From contig NC_030679.2 of the NCBI RefSeq assembly GCF_000004195.4, positions 149,903,040 through 149,967,039 on the forward strand: a DNA stretch of 64,000 nt, in the 5' to 3' direction. The translations under genes and the position numbers were made by a program. This document shows positions 41,461 to 51,545 of the stretch, in pieces (the stretch's first letter is position 1; each line of letters opens with the position of its first letter). The stretch is from Xenopus tropicalis (Eukaryota > Chordata > Amphibia > Anura > Pipidae). The notes under the pieces are model-generated. The model searched no databases. It was not told the DNA's origin and saw nothing but the letters and a program-made list of their open reading frames with translations.

Positions 41461-42479
41461 GAGAAGAAGGTTTTTCAGCTTCAGTGGTCAACACTATGTT
41501 GGCATCCAGGAAGCCCACTACTAATAAAACTTATGAGAGAGTCTGGAAGACCTTTACAGCCTGGTTACTTAAAAAAGGAGTTACTCCTGAACAAGTAGCA
41601 ATATGTCAAGTACTGGATTTCCTGCAGGATGGTTTGGACAGCAATTTGAGTGTGCGAACTTTGAAGTTGCAGACCTCAGCCATCTCAGCCATAACAGGGG
41701 TGCAGTGGGCAAAGAACCCCAGAGTGGCAAAATTTTTGACAGGAGCATTACACATAAGGCCTCCAGCTAGGTCTTTGTCAGCAACATGGAGTTTACCTCT
41801 AGTTTTAGAGAGGTTAACCTCAAGTCCATTTGAGCCATTGCAGACAATTCCGGACATGCTATTAACACTAAAAACAGTGTTTCTGGTGGCAGTTACGTCA
41901 TCTCGTAGAGTGAGTGACTTGCAGGCTCTGTCGTCAAAACAGCCTTACACAATTTTGCAGGCTGACAAGGTCCGATTACGCACAGTACCGGGGTTTTTAC
42001 CTAAGGTAGTTACAGAGCAACATATGAACTCAGAGATTGTTCTACCTGCCTTTTTCCCTAATCCAGAATCAGATCAAGAGAGACAATGGCACAACTTAGA
42101 CATGGTCAGATGTCTATCAATTTATTTGAACAGAACAAAAGTTTGGAGAAAGTCAGACAAACTGTTTGTAATTCCTGTTGGCAATAAGAAAGGTCTGGAA
42201 GCATCTACATCTACGATAAGCAGATGGATTGTTGACTGCATCAGACGAGCCTACCAAGAGAGTGGAACAGCTTTTCCAAAAGGTATTAAGGCACACTCCA
42301 CTAGGGCAATTAGTGCTTCATGGGCATTTCAGGCGAAAGTACCGATAGAAGAAGTTTGTAAAGCAGCATCCTGGAATTCTGCAAACACCTTCTTAAAGCA
42401 CTACCATTTGGATGTTCAGTCCACTAAAGTATCAGATGTGGGCTTAAAGGTTTTGGGATCCGTATGTGGTCCAAAATAA
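41440..42479 (+). CDS. DIRS tyrosine recombinase
   Basis: Integrates the circular DNA intermediate. The frame differs from the RT frame, and the switch lies at about 41450. The N-terminal SAM-like part is FSASVVNTMLASRKPTTNKT. Catalytic core: Arg in SSRRVSDLQAL (41903-41908), H-x-x-R in AHSTRAISASWA (His 42294-42296, Arg 42303-42305), and Tyr in KHYHLD (42402-42404). These give the R-H-R-Y set. It is open to TAA at 42479. The same frame is open back to 39348, but that part overlaps RT and is a shadow except near 39560-39700. In DIRS elements RT and recombinase frames are known to overlap. Confidence 0.88.
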
Positions 42480-42554
42480 ATTTTTCTGTTTAAGCATCAA
42501 TGAGTGTCTGTTAAAATATATACATAGACCCACCCTATCAGATTACTCTAGTAT

Positions 42555-42660
42555 AACTCTTAGTGTGAAGGCTGCCATAGTGACCAGGGAAAAGAGAAAA
42601 TTTAACTTCATACTTACCGAAATTTTCTTTTCCTGGTTACTATGGGCAGCATTCACACTA
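42555..42660. repeat. DIRS internal complementary region
   Basis: The first half (CTTAGTGTGAAGGCTGCC ... CCAGGG) is complementary to the outer end of the left repeat. The second half (ATACTTACCGAAATTTTC ... CACACTAA) is complementary to the outer end of the right repeat at 43274-43343. This is the guide used to circularise DIRS DNA. Confidence 0.9.
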
Positions 42661-42685
42661 ACCCAGCCCAGTTAAATGCTCGGAC

Positions 42686-42791
42686 AAAAGACAAGGGCAA
42701 AGGGGCAGGGAAGGTGTATATATAGGTAATGGAGTCTGATTGGGGGGTTGTGAACCTGTCCTACCAACTGGGGGGGAGGGGAATACTCTTA
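42686..42791. repeat. DIRS right inverted terminal repeat (inner part)
   Basis: AAAAGACAAGGGCAAAGG ... GGGGAATACTCTTA, complementary to the left repeat. It continues at 43274 after the insertion. Confidence 0.88.
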
Positions 42792-43273
42792 GGGGCTGAT
42801 TTACTTACCCACGAACGGGTCGAATGGAGTCCGATTGCGTTTTTTTCGTAATGATCGGTACTTTGCGATTTTTTTCGTATGTTTTGCGATTTTTTCGGAT
42901 CCAATACGATTTTTGCGTAAAAACGCGAGTTTTCCTATCCATTACGAAAGTTGCGTAAAAAGTTGCGCATTTTGCGTAGCGTTAAAACTTACGCGAAAAG
43001 TTGCGCATTTTTCGTAGCGTTAAGTTTTAACGCTACGAAAAATGCGCAACTTTTCGCGTAAGTTTTAACGCTACGAAAAATGCGCAACTTTTTACGCAAC
43101 TTTCGTAATGGATACGAAAAACTCGCGTTTTTACGCAAAAATCGTATTGGTAACGAAAAATTCGTACAGAATCCGAAAAAATCGCAAAACATACGAAAAA
43201 GTCGCAAAATGTTCGTTTTCAAGTCGGAACTTTTCCAATTCGGGTCGGATTCGTGGGTTAGTAAATCAGCCCC
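42792..43273. mobile_element. Palindromic miniature element, family M, inserted in the DIRS repeat
   Basis: GGGGCTGATTTACTTACCC and GGTTAGTAAATCAGCCCC ends. TTA lies on both sides (42789-42791 and 43274-43276). The TTA duplication and ends fit PIF/Harbinger-type elements. The centre has nearly perfect self-complementary blocks (CGCAACTTTTCGCGTAAG). Confidence 0.88.
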
Positions 43274-43344
43274 TTAGTGTGAATGCTGCCCATAGTAACC
43301 AGGAAAATAAAATTTCGGTAAGTATGAAGTTAAATTTTCTCTTA

Positions 43345-43679
43345 TATAGGGGGCCCTAAGTAAAGTAAATTTCTCTTTAAAAGGTCTCAGTTATGAAGAA
43401 AGACTGGCCAAGTTGGGTCTGTTTACACTGGAGAAGAGGCGCTTAAGAGGTGACATGATAACTATGTATAAATATATAAAGGGATCATATAATAACCTTT
43501 CTAATGTTTTATTTACCAGTAGGTCCTTCCAACGGGCACGAGGGCACCCACTCCGTTTAGAAGAAGGGAGGTTCCATTTAAACATTCGGAAAGGATTTTT
43601 TACAGTGAGAGCTGTGAAGTTCTGGAATTCCCTCCCCGAATCAGTCGTACTGGCTGATACATTATATAACTTTATATAG
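43345..43679 (+). pseudogene. CR1-like LINE: C-terminus of reverse transcriptase ORF
   Basis: In frame to the stop at 43679: LSYEERLAKLGLFTLEKRRL, then RGDMITMYKYIKG, RARGHPLRLEEGRF, RKGFFTVRAVKFWNSLPESV. This order is the signature C-terminal tail of CR1/L2-clade ORF2 proteins. Only about 95 codons remain because of 5' truncation, the usual result of target-primed reverse transcription. Confidence 0.85.
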
Positions 43680-43959
43680 GGGCTGGATGGATTCTTAGCA
43701 AGTGAGGGAATACAGGGTTATGGGAGATAGATCTTAGTACTAGTTGATCCAGGGACTGGTCCGATTGCCATCTTGGAGTCAGGAAGGAATTTTTTCCCCT
43801 CTGCGGCAAATTAGAGAGGCTTCAGATGGGGGTTTTTTGCCTTCCTCTGGATCAACTAGTAGTTAGGCAGGTTATATATAGGCATTATGGTTGAACTTGA
43901 TGGACGTATGTCTTTTTTCAACCCAACTTACTATGTTACTATGTTACTATGTTACCTAT
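43680..43959 (+). mobile_element. CR1-like LINE 3' UTR and tail
   Basis: The 3' UTR (GATCCAGGGACTGGTCCGAT, GGTTGAACTTGATGGACG) ends in ACTATGTT repeats (TACTATGTTACTATGTTAC). A reverse-complement copy lies at 48832-49046. Confidence 0.85.
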
Positions 43960-44210
43960 GCTGAGAATTTCAAGGAGGGAAGAGAAAGAATCCTGTAGGG
44001 TGAGCAGTGCCATTCAGCAAAGAGCAGCCATAACTCTATACTGCATGGATAAGGGAAGCCATTTGGCATTACAGAGATGGGGTTTTTATACCTTTGGAAA
44101 GGAACATAACAGCCATTCTGTAACTATCCCCTGGGCCGTGTATAACACAGACTCACAGGGAGCTCCCTGGGGCACAACCAGAAGCTCGTTATGAACGGCA
44201 ATTTCTTCCA
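43960..44210 (-). promoter_or_regulatory. Promoter / first-exon block assigned to OR gene 5, displaced
   Basis: TATAAAAA on minus at 44083-44090. CTCCCTGGGGCA at 44163-44174. The block is followed (on minus) by the gene 6-type leader (GGATTCTTTCTCTTCC, 43975-43995) and then by the LINE and DIRS. No other OR exon lies between 36868 and here, so the block belongs to gene 5, now about 7.2 kb from its ATG. Confidence 0.65.
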
Positions 44211-44363
44211 GTGTTCAGATATTTATTTATATTGACTTCTAAAATGTTTTTGTACTCCAATTCCACCAAATGCACTCAATATTTTTATTTTTGTGTCTAA
44301 TTTTTAATGTCTTCTTTTAAACACGTTTATTTTAGCAGCCATTGTTTCCTGAAATAGAACGAA

Positions 44364-44789
44364 GGGGGCAGATTTATCAGAATTACGATTTGTGTAATTC
44401 TAAAGGTTTTTTCTACCACAACAGAGATCACAGAGCAATAAAGCACAAATATTTCTTTATTTATTAAAAAAGCGACAAAAAAAGCAGATGCCAAATTGTG
44501 CACAAATAGCATTTCTGCATCTATAGCACAAATATCTCCCCAACTTTTTTTAAAAAAATACCTCAAAGTGAAAAGACCACAAAAATTGGCCTAGGACAGC
44601 TCCCATTGACTTTTATATGTCCTCGACAACTTTAAGATGGCATATTTTTTACATTCACATTTTTCATGGTTTTGACGCATAATAAACGGCAAATAAAAAA
44701 ATCCCTTTTTTTTAAATTGAAAAAATTGTGGTTTTAGCTCAAAAATATACAAATTGCAAAAATTTTTTAAATCTTTGATAAATCTGCCC
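44364..44789. mobile_element. Miniature element, family H (unit 5)
   Basis: GGGGGCAGATTTATCA ... GATAAATCTGCCCG. Same longer version as unit 3. Confidence 0.5.
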
Positions 44790-44794
44790 GAGAG

Positions 44795-45018
44795 TAATTT
44801 TATACATGCATTTTTTAAAAAAAATTAGGCGCAAAAAAATTGTTTCGAATTTTTTTTTTGGTTGCGCGTCAAATTGGGCGCAGTCGAGTTTAAAAAAAAG
44901 GGCATGGTCGCATCACAAAAAGGCACAATCGTGTCATAATTGGGTAACAAATGCGTTTTGCAAATTTTCTTGCCATTTCGCAAATTTTATGGCGAAACGG
45001 GACAGATACGCTCATCAC
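44795..45018. mobile_element. hAT family A remnant
   Basis: A degenerate interior, then ATACGCTCATCACTA. The left end is not found. Confidence 0.5.
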
Positions 45019-45332
45019 TAGTGAGGAGCAAATTTTTTTTGCCAGACATGGATTTGCATCAAATTTCTGCATTTCACCATTGGCTAATTTTTTCGCAAAA
45101 ATCAGCTGTAGGAACATTTGTTGTGCATCAAAAAAAGTTGCGGTTACTTCAAAAAAAGTTGCTTTTGCTTTAAAAAAAAAGTCAAAATGGGTGTGGTTGT
45201 GTCAAAAAAGGTGTAGTCATGGCAAAAAAAAGACACTCGTGACACTTCGCGGATTTTTCTCTGTTTCGCTAATTGTCATAGCATTTCGTGGATTTTTTGC
45301 CGAAGCGAAACGGGACAGACTTGCTCATCACT
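45019..45332. mobile_element. hAT family A element (unit 5)
   Basis: TAGTGAGGAGCAA ... TTGCTCATCACTA, followed by TCCAGCAC as at 28561. The left flank is another element's end, so it abuts or overlaps the preceding copy. Confidence 0.6.
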
Positions 45333-46720
45333 ATCCAGCACCATAAGTGTTGGTCACCTTTGCTTAGCAAGTCAGCCAAAGTTATTTATTTAAAGAGAAC
45401 AGAACTAATTACTGGACTCTACCATTTCTAGAGATAAAAGACGCTATAGAAGTAAAGGTCTGAATTTCAGTGTTGAAAACATCCCAGGTAGTATGTACTA
45501 TTGGTTCTAAATTTTTATTTGAAAGTGGCGCACCACAAAAAAAGGCCAGTAGGCCGTATTATTGTATGGCTATTATCTGGCGATCTTCCTTCATCTGTAT
45601 CGCATTAAATGTTCAATAAAATAATTCTAGGTCAGAATAAATTTTGATAATAAAAATTGATGGCAAATTGAAGGCAAACATAGTAAATCTCATAGCTGGG
45701 GTTTTTACTTAAATATTCAAATATCCACATGTGTTAAAAGAGAAAACTTTACATGGGGGATACCTACATTTCATATGTCCAAATAAAGAAAATTCCCAGA
45801 TGATGTTAACATGATTATCGAGCCATAAATAAAAAAAGATCACATTTTGTACCAAAAGGAACAATGATCTGTCTGAAATTTCAAAATTATGAAAATTACG
45901 CTAGAGTGATAAAGGGACAGTATTACCCCCATACAATACTTTTGGCTATTGTTTTAATCACACATCATAAAAATGACTATAATGAGAGGGTTTTCTGTGG
46001 ACTAAAATTTGAATTTTCAAAAATTTATTTTAATTAGTAAAAGCACCGTTTTTTGGGTTTGAAGAAGAAGAAGAAAAAAAATGCAGATCATTATTTTTTT
46101 TATTTATTTTTTATTATTATTTATTATGCACCCCTTGCTCAGCTACTTCACCTAATGGCATAAGAGCTCCCCCAAGTTCTCCCCCGAGCTACCTAAGGAG
46201 CTGTCTCGGTATGGTGTTTGGAAAAAAAAAGGGGCAACATGGGTACATTTTTCCCATGAAGAACAGCTATAGCATAATGGAAAGGGGCTTCTCTAACAAT
46301 GCTGGCCAATGGAGATGCTATTGCTGAGCTAAAAACATCTCAACCATAATTTAATTTTGCCTTCCTATTGACTCCAATGCATTTTAGGAGATTTCAACAA
46401 AAACGGGGTGGTTTTACTTTTCACTATTTGTTGTTTGATTAGGAATATATATATTTTGAAATTTCCTTAAACGTTTTAGCCCTAAAATTTACCCACTAAA
46501 CAATAAAATGTGCCACCTGGAAGACTTGATAAAGACCTAAAATGCCACCATACGCGCCATATCTATAGTAATAATAAATAGATGAATGAGAATCTTAACA
46601 GTACAACTTATACAGTATACTCAGCTTGGAGATAAGCTGCCATTGTAGGTCCCTTATAAAAATGTAACGGTAAAAAATCAAATTGTGTGTTAAGCCTCAC
46701 AAGGTTATCATTTCAGGAGA
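45333..46720. other. Unique duplicon spacer, unit 5
   Basis: Paralog of 4214-5329. It keeps the empty site at about 45608 for the 28824 insertion. The 5S-like sequence is cut after AAGCCTCACAAGGTT at 46696. No gene. Confidence 0.5.
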
Positions 46721-47540
46721 CCATATTAGAAATCTTCTCTGCACACTTTTTTTATTGATGATTCCACATATATCAAACCTTTGTGCTGTTGACTTCTAAT
46801 ATCATTATGTTGGGGGTTCATATGATACACACATAACCAAATATATCACTTTGTCCCAGCTAAGATGTCAAGAATTGAAATGAAAGGGCTAATTTGTCAA
46901 CTATGGGAAAATTTGCCCATGGGCGGTAAACCATAGCAATAACTGACTGGCTTTTTTTCCGTGAAATTTTTTGGAAGTTTCACAGCAAAATTAATTGGAA
47001 GTTTCACAAAACAATGGCAAAATGCAGAGTTTTGCTGTGAATCCATGCCTGCCAAAAAATTCAATCATCACTAAAATTGAGTTCAACAATTTGACTGGTT
47101 GCCAAACTCATTCATTGCTCTTCCTGCATTTACTGTTGCAGGTAGAACAATGAATGCAACAAACTGATTGGTTGCCAATTAGTGATGATTGAATTTTTTT
47201 CACAAAACTGGCAAAAATTTGCAGTGAAAAAATTTGCCGCGACAAAAAAGTCACTAAGACTAAAATGTAGCTGAAACAAAAATGTCAGTGAGACAAAAAA
47301 GTTGCCAAGACAAAAATGTTGCTGGTACAAAAAATGCCCATTGATTTAAATGCATTTGGAGTGAGAGAAGCAAGATTTGTTGCCTATTGACTTCAATGTG
47401 TTTTGCAAATTTTTCAGCAGTTTTTTTTATTTAATTAACATTCTGAAATCCTTGATTCTATCCAAATGATTTCATAGACCAGATCATGTCCGTCACAGAC
47501 TGGGAACAACTCAAAACAGCACAATTCTATAAAAAAAACA
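46721..47540. other. Intergenic, paralog of 20561-21091, with hAT family A fragments
   Basis: An inverted family A fragment lies at 46950-47080. A left-end fragment (TTAGTGATGATTGAATT) starts at about 47178, with an AGACAAAAATGT repeat inside. The empty target for the 21100 element lies near 47162. No gene. Confidence 0.45.
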
Positions 47541-47549
47541 GTTTAGAAA

Positions 47550-48230
47550 GCGAGTATAGAAAAACACCATTTATTATACAGTGGGAGAAGGAAATAAACA
47601 CATTCATACAAGGAAAAAATGTAGTAAAATAATGATGTAGGCTCATAAAGGTTCAAGATCAACCAGAATCCAAGAATCAAACTTCAATCAAACTTCAAAT
47701 TAATTATGAGATTGTACCACACATCGGAATCCTTAAATTGTATGAAAGTGTCCAAAATGTGTGCTGGAGATGTAACAAAGCAGATGGATCCTATAGCCAT
47801 ACATGCTACACATTCAAAGAAATTATGCCTTATTGGGAAGAATTTGCCATTATAGAAGCCGTAAAGCCAAGAGTTTCTATAGATGTTAATGGGAGTTGTC
47901 ATAGGCAAACTCAGGCTCAAAGTGAGAGAAGGAAATAAACACATTCATACAAGGAAAAAATTTAGTAAAATAATGATGTATGCTCATAAAGGTTCAATGT
48001 CACCCAGAATCCAAGAAGCAAACCTCAAATTAATTACAAGATTGTACCGCACACCAAAATTGTTTCATAAAATGTATGAAGGTGTACAAAATGTGTGCTG
48101 GGGATGTAACAAAGCAGATGGATCCTATAGCCATACATGCTACATGTGCAAAGAAATGATGCCTTATTGGGAAGTGTTTGCCATTATAGAAGCCCTAAAA
48201 CAAGGACTCTCTGTAGACTGTAGATGAGCT
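47550..48230 (+). pseudogene. L1-like ORF2 C-terminus, tandemly duplicated
   Basis: Two direct copies (about 47580-47870 and 47925-48200) are joined through a piece of family C miniature element (GTTTCTATAGATGTTAATGG). The second copy is the best in the window. It is open as LYRTPKLFHKMYEGVQNVCW, then GCNKADGSYSHTCYMCKEMM, then PYWEVFAIIEA. The TP, C-W-x-C, H-x-C and W residues match the end of L1-clade ORF2 proteins. Confidence 0.75.
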
Positions 48231-48830
48231 CTGAACAAAAATAGAATGGCCGAACACAATAGAGCCCTAAAATGGAAGAACTGACAGCTCTAAGATATGG
48301 TAAAGTAAATATGAAAAGACTTGGGTGGCCTGTACCATAAATGTCTAGACAAGTAGCCATTACAAACATATTATACTCCACACTGCACCTCAACCTCCTT
48401 CTTCCCCCCTTTAGCAGCTCTACACCTGAAGCTAAATATTACATGGGTACAAGATTGATGGGGGCATATACTAATGCTCATAAATGCTTATATCCCTAAA
48501 TGAATCATATAGAAAGAAAACTACATGAACCTGGCAATAGGAATCAAAATACATGTATGTATTGATACAAATATAATTTTTGCTAATAGTTTCAACTTTG
48601 TTGCCGCTAAACATGCCTTTAAGAGCACTGGAGACTGGGAAAGGCAGACTCACATATTTAAGTAACTTTCCAAATGCTCAAATCTCCTGATCTCAGAGTA
48701 AGCAGTTTGAGTGTTGGGGTTGTTGCCTGACAAGAGGCAGCTGAGTATTCCATATTTTTTATCTAAAGTTGGTACAAGGCTTTCTGCAAAAAGTGTGTTC
48801 TTGTTTTGATTTTTTTTCTTTAAATAAATG
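48231..48830 (+). mobile_element. L1-like remnant 3' continuation and spacer, without the hAT insertion
   Basis: Collinear with 6361-6779 but continuous with the ORF2 fragment. This shows the ancestral arrangement before the family B2 insertion. Confidence 0.55.
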
Positions 48831-48831
48831 T

Positions 48832-49046
48832 AACATAGTAACATAGTAACATAGTAAGTTGGGTTGAAAAAAGACATATGTCCATCAAGTTCAACCATAA
48901 TGCCTATATATAACCTGCCTAACTACTAGTTGATCCAGAGGAAGGCAAAAAAACCCCATCTGAAGCCTCTCTAATTTGCCGCAGAGGGGAAAAAATTCCT
49001 TCCTGACTCCAAGATGGCAATCGGACCAGTCCCTGGATCAACTAGT
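48832..49046 (-). mobile_element. CR1-like LINE 3' fragment, reverse orientation
   Basis: ACATAGTAACATAGTAAG ... GGATCAACTAGT. It is inserted in TAAATAAATGT|ATCTTTC. Units 1 and 3 show the uninterrupted sequence at 600 and 15480. Confidence 0.9.
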
Positions 49047-49140
49047 ATCTTTCAAACAACTGCCAGCTTCTGATAGTTCATGATTTCAAAAAGAATTTAC
49101 ATCTCAACAACCCAAGGTAAACGATTAAGCCAACAGTAAG

Positions 49141-49558
49141 GGGGTGATTTATCAATGGTTGAGTTTGATTTTTTTTTTTGCACTTATCTCAGATTTGAAT
49201 TATGGTTCAAAAACTTAAATGTCTGGTATTTATTAAGTGAAAAAAACCCCCATAATTAAAAAGAATTGCCATGTAAAAGCTTGCGAGTTTCTATAGAAGT
49301 TAATGGGAGTTGTCAAGCTGTGTTCTGAAACTCAAATTGTTCAAGCTCATAAACTCGATAAATTTGAGATATTTGAGTTTTTTATTCAAAAGTTTCAAGT
49401 TTTTAGAGCTTGTAGACTTCAATAATTCAAGACATTTGAGTTTTTTGATTCTAACGAGTTTTCCTTATTAATAAATAAGTCACCATTCGATATGCAAGTT
49501 TATTTGATTTAGAAAAACAAACTCAAATTCACAAACTTGAAAACTGATAAATAAGCCC
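49141..49558. mobile_element. Miniature element, family C (unit 6)
   Basis: GGGTGATTTATCAATGG ... CTGATAAATAAGCCC. A repeated GACATTTGAGTTTTTT block suggests an internal duplication. Confidence 0.5.
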
Positions 49559-49858
49559 AGCAACACAGAGTCTGTATATGTACCTGCATATCTAATGCTG
49601 CCATACCAGCTGGAGGGAGAAAGAGTCCTGTCCCTATTGTTACCTTCAATTGTAAACATTAAAGCTCAAACATAAAAGCCCTACCTGATGTAAGACAAGC
49701 AAGAAATATATTTATATATATATATAATAATGCTAGGCGTTATAAAGTAAAAAAAGTTTGTCCTAAAGATCATGCTTATGGGGGTGCAACAACAAAAGGT
49801 TTAAAATTGTCATAAACTTTTATTTCATTTCTTTTGCTTAAACATAAGCAGAATCAGT
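49559..49858. other. 3' flank of OR gene 6
   Basis: A TATATATATA run near 49712. A minus-strand AATAAA at 49819-49824, about 35 nt past the stop. Confidence 0.5.
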
Positions 49859-50776
49859 TCATATAAACTTCCGAAGAGCAGCTTTTATCTCGTTGTTTCT
49901 CAGGCTGTATACTGTTGGATTGAAACATGGCGTTCCAACTGTGTATAGAAGGGACAGCATTTTATTGATATTGAAGTTATGGGCCTTGGATGGTACCATA
50001 TAAACTATTATCAGAGTCCCATAGTACGTGCACACAACTATTAAATGGGAGCTGCAAGTGGAGAAGGCTTTGTGTCTTCCTTCAGTAGAGGAGATCCTGA
50101 GAATGGCAAGGCCAATGGAAACGTAAGTGTAAATTATGAAGCAAAAAGGGAGCAGCATAAAAGGTATGCCCACAATAATATCTGTTAGTTCCACAGCTTT
50201 AGAGTCTGTGCAGGAAAGTTTAATAAGAGGGGTAAAGTCACAGAAATAATGATCTATAACAAATGGGCCACAGAACTGCAAATTAAATGTCAGAAGATTA
50301 AAAAATAAACTCAATAAAAGGGCTACACCCCAAGAACAAAGACTCATATAGAGGCAAAGCCTGAAACCCATAATGGAGACATAATGAAGTGGGGAGCAGA
50401 TGGCCAGATATCGGTCATAGGCCATGACTGTGAGGAGATAAAATTCTGAAGATGCTGAAACACCAAAGATGTAAAACTGTGTGATACAACCAGTAGCAGA
50501 TATTGTGCCGCCTCCATTCAGTAATAACCGCAAGAAATTTGGAGTAATACTGGTACTGAGCAAAACATCAGCCAGAGACAGCTGGGAGAGAAGGACGTAC
50601 ATGGGAGATCTCAGGGCTGAGACTGTTATTACCAATATAATTATAAGAAGATTTCCAAATAATGTCAAAATATAAATCCAGAGAAATGGAACAAAGAGAA
50701 ACTCATTGATTATCTGAGAGTTCTGAAATCCCAAGAGAAGGAAAGATATACCTGATGTCTGATTCATTTTATGCAT
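49859..50776 (-). CDS. Olfactory receptor 6, class II-like, 305 aa, intact
   Basis: OR with all motifs. Distinctive residues are Met4 (MHKMNQ), FYIFGVSASSEFY in TM3, Val117 before MAYDRY, HYVSIMGF, VALLLSLFFNLL in TM4 (close to gene 5), a TM5 start DIIVGIPFM identical to gene 3, Ser192 in loop 2 (TDSKAVE), PCFNP in TM7, and an end KAALRKFI. The pattern of TM4 like gene 5 and TM5 like gene 3 suggests mosaic history by gene conversion. The start is the first Met in the frame. Confidence 0.95.
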   Translation of the reverse strand: MHKMNQTSGISFLLLGFQNSQIINEFLFVPFLWIYILTLFGNLLIIILVITVSALRSPMYVLLSQLSLADVLLSTSITPNFLRLLLNGGGTISATGCITQFYIFGVSASSEFYLLTVMAYDRYLAICSPLHYVSIMGFRLCLYMSLCSWGVALLLSLFFNLLTFNLQFCGPFVIDHYFCDFTPLIKLSCTDSKAVELTDIIVGIPFMLLPFCFIIYTYVSIGLAILRISSTEGRHKAFSTCSSHLIVVCTYYGTLIIVYMVPSKAHNFNINKMLSLLYTVGTPCFNPTVYSLRNNEIKAALRKFI

Positions 50777-51365
50777 TGCCTGGAACCGTACAACATAGAG
50801 GTAAAATACAATGTAATTTATAGTAGCTTAAAATAACTTATTCACATTACACGATCTACGTGTACATTTTTGCTAGAAATAAGAAAAAGAAGAGATTGCG
50901 CTGATCCTGCCTCAAGCTTAACATATAAAGTTTAGTAGGAATGTGAAATTTGCAGCATCTGTCTGGAGACAAATCCCCTCTGATATCCGACATCAGCCTG
51001 AAAGACAGAGACAAGAGCAAAAAGAGCAGCACCGATATCCAGCTGTACAGAGAATGAGAAACATAGAGCAGAACCTCATCCTAAGTGATCTCAGGGCTGG
51101 TTCTTCACCACAATAAGTGTGTCTGCTACATGTTTTAATAAATTGGAATCATTATTAAAAAAGGTTGGAACATATTAGTGGGTTATTGATAGCAGCCAAT
51201 GACTAGACAAAGTCCCATTGCCCAGTACTAAATGTTTTTGTGTGCAGGCTATGTACCCTCTCTACAGGACCACAGATCATCCCAATGTGTAGGGCTGGAG
51301 TCCTAAGCAAAGACAATTTCAAAGAGGGAAAGGAAAGAATCCTGTAGGGTGAGCAGTGCCATTCA
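50777..51365. other. Long 5' leader or intron of OR gene 6
   Basis: The coding exon and TATA box are about 650 bp apart, against about 300 bp in genes 1-4 and 8. It shares sequence with 36869-37296 and 56121-56600, defining a second promoter-to-exon arrangement (genes 5-7). Confidence 0.55.
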
Positions 51366-51545
51366 GCAAAGAGCAGCCATAACTCTATACTGCATGGATA
51401 AGGGAAGCCATTTGGCATTACAGAGATGGGGTTTTTATACCTTTGGAAAGGAACATAACAGCCATTCTGTAACTATCCCCTGGGCCGTGTATAACACAGA
51501 CGCTCACAGGGAGCTCCCTGGGGCACAACCAGAAGTTCATTATAA
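51366..51545 (-). promoter_or_regulatory. Promoter / first-exon block of OR gene 6
   Basis: TATAAAAA on minus at 51432-51439. CTCCCTGGGGCA at 51514-51525. Confidence 0.65.

Larger units (their letters stand above)
37297..43343 (+). mobile_element. DIRS retrotransposon, nearly complete
   Basis: Tyrosine-recombinase retrotransposon. Seen in order: left inverted terminal repeat (37297-37434); GC-rich leader; gag (from 38160); reverse transcriptase and RNase H (to 41460); tyrosine recombinase (to 42479); internal complementary region (42555-42660); right inverted repeat (42686-42791, resumed at 43274-43343). No direct target duplication is seen, as usual for this group, which integrates by recombinase rather than integrase. 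It lies in the region between OR gene 5 and its promoter. Three frame changes in gag and pol suggest a copy that is not fully functional, although every domain is recognisable. The right repeat is split by a miniature element. Confidence 0.92.

Noticed and set aside
39348..42479. A single 1043-residue protein
   Set aside because: Between about 39700 and 41450 this frame is a shadow of RT/RNase H. Only its first part and the recombinase end have real similarity.
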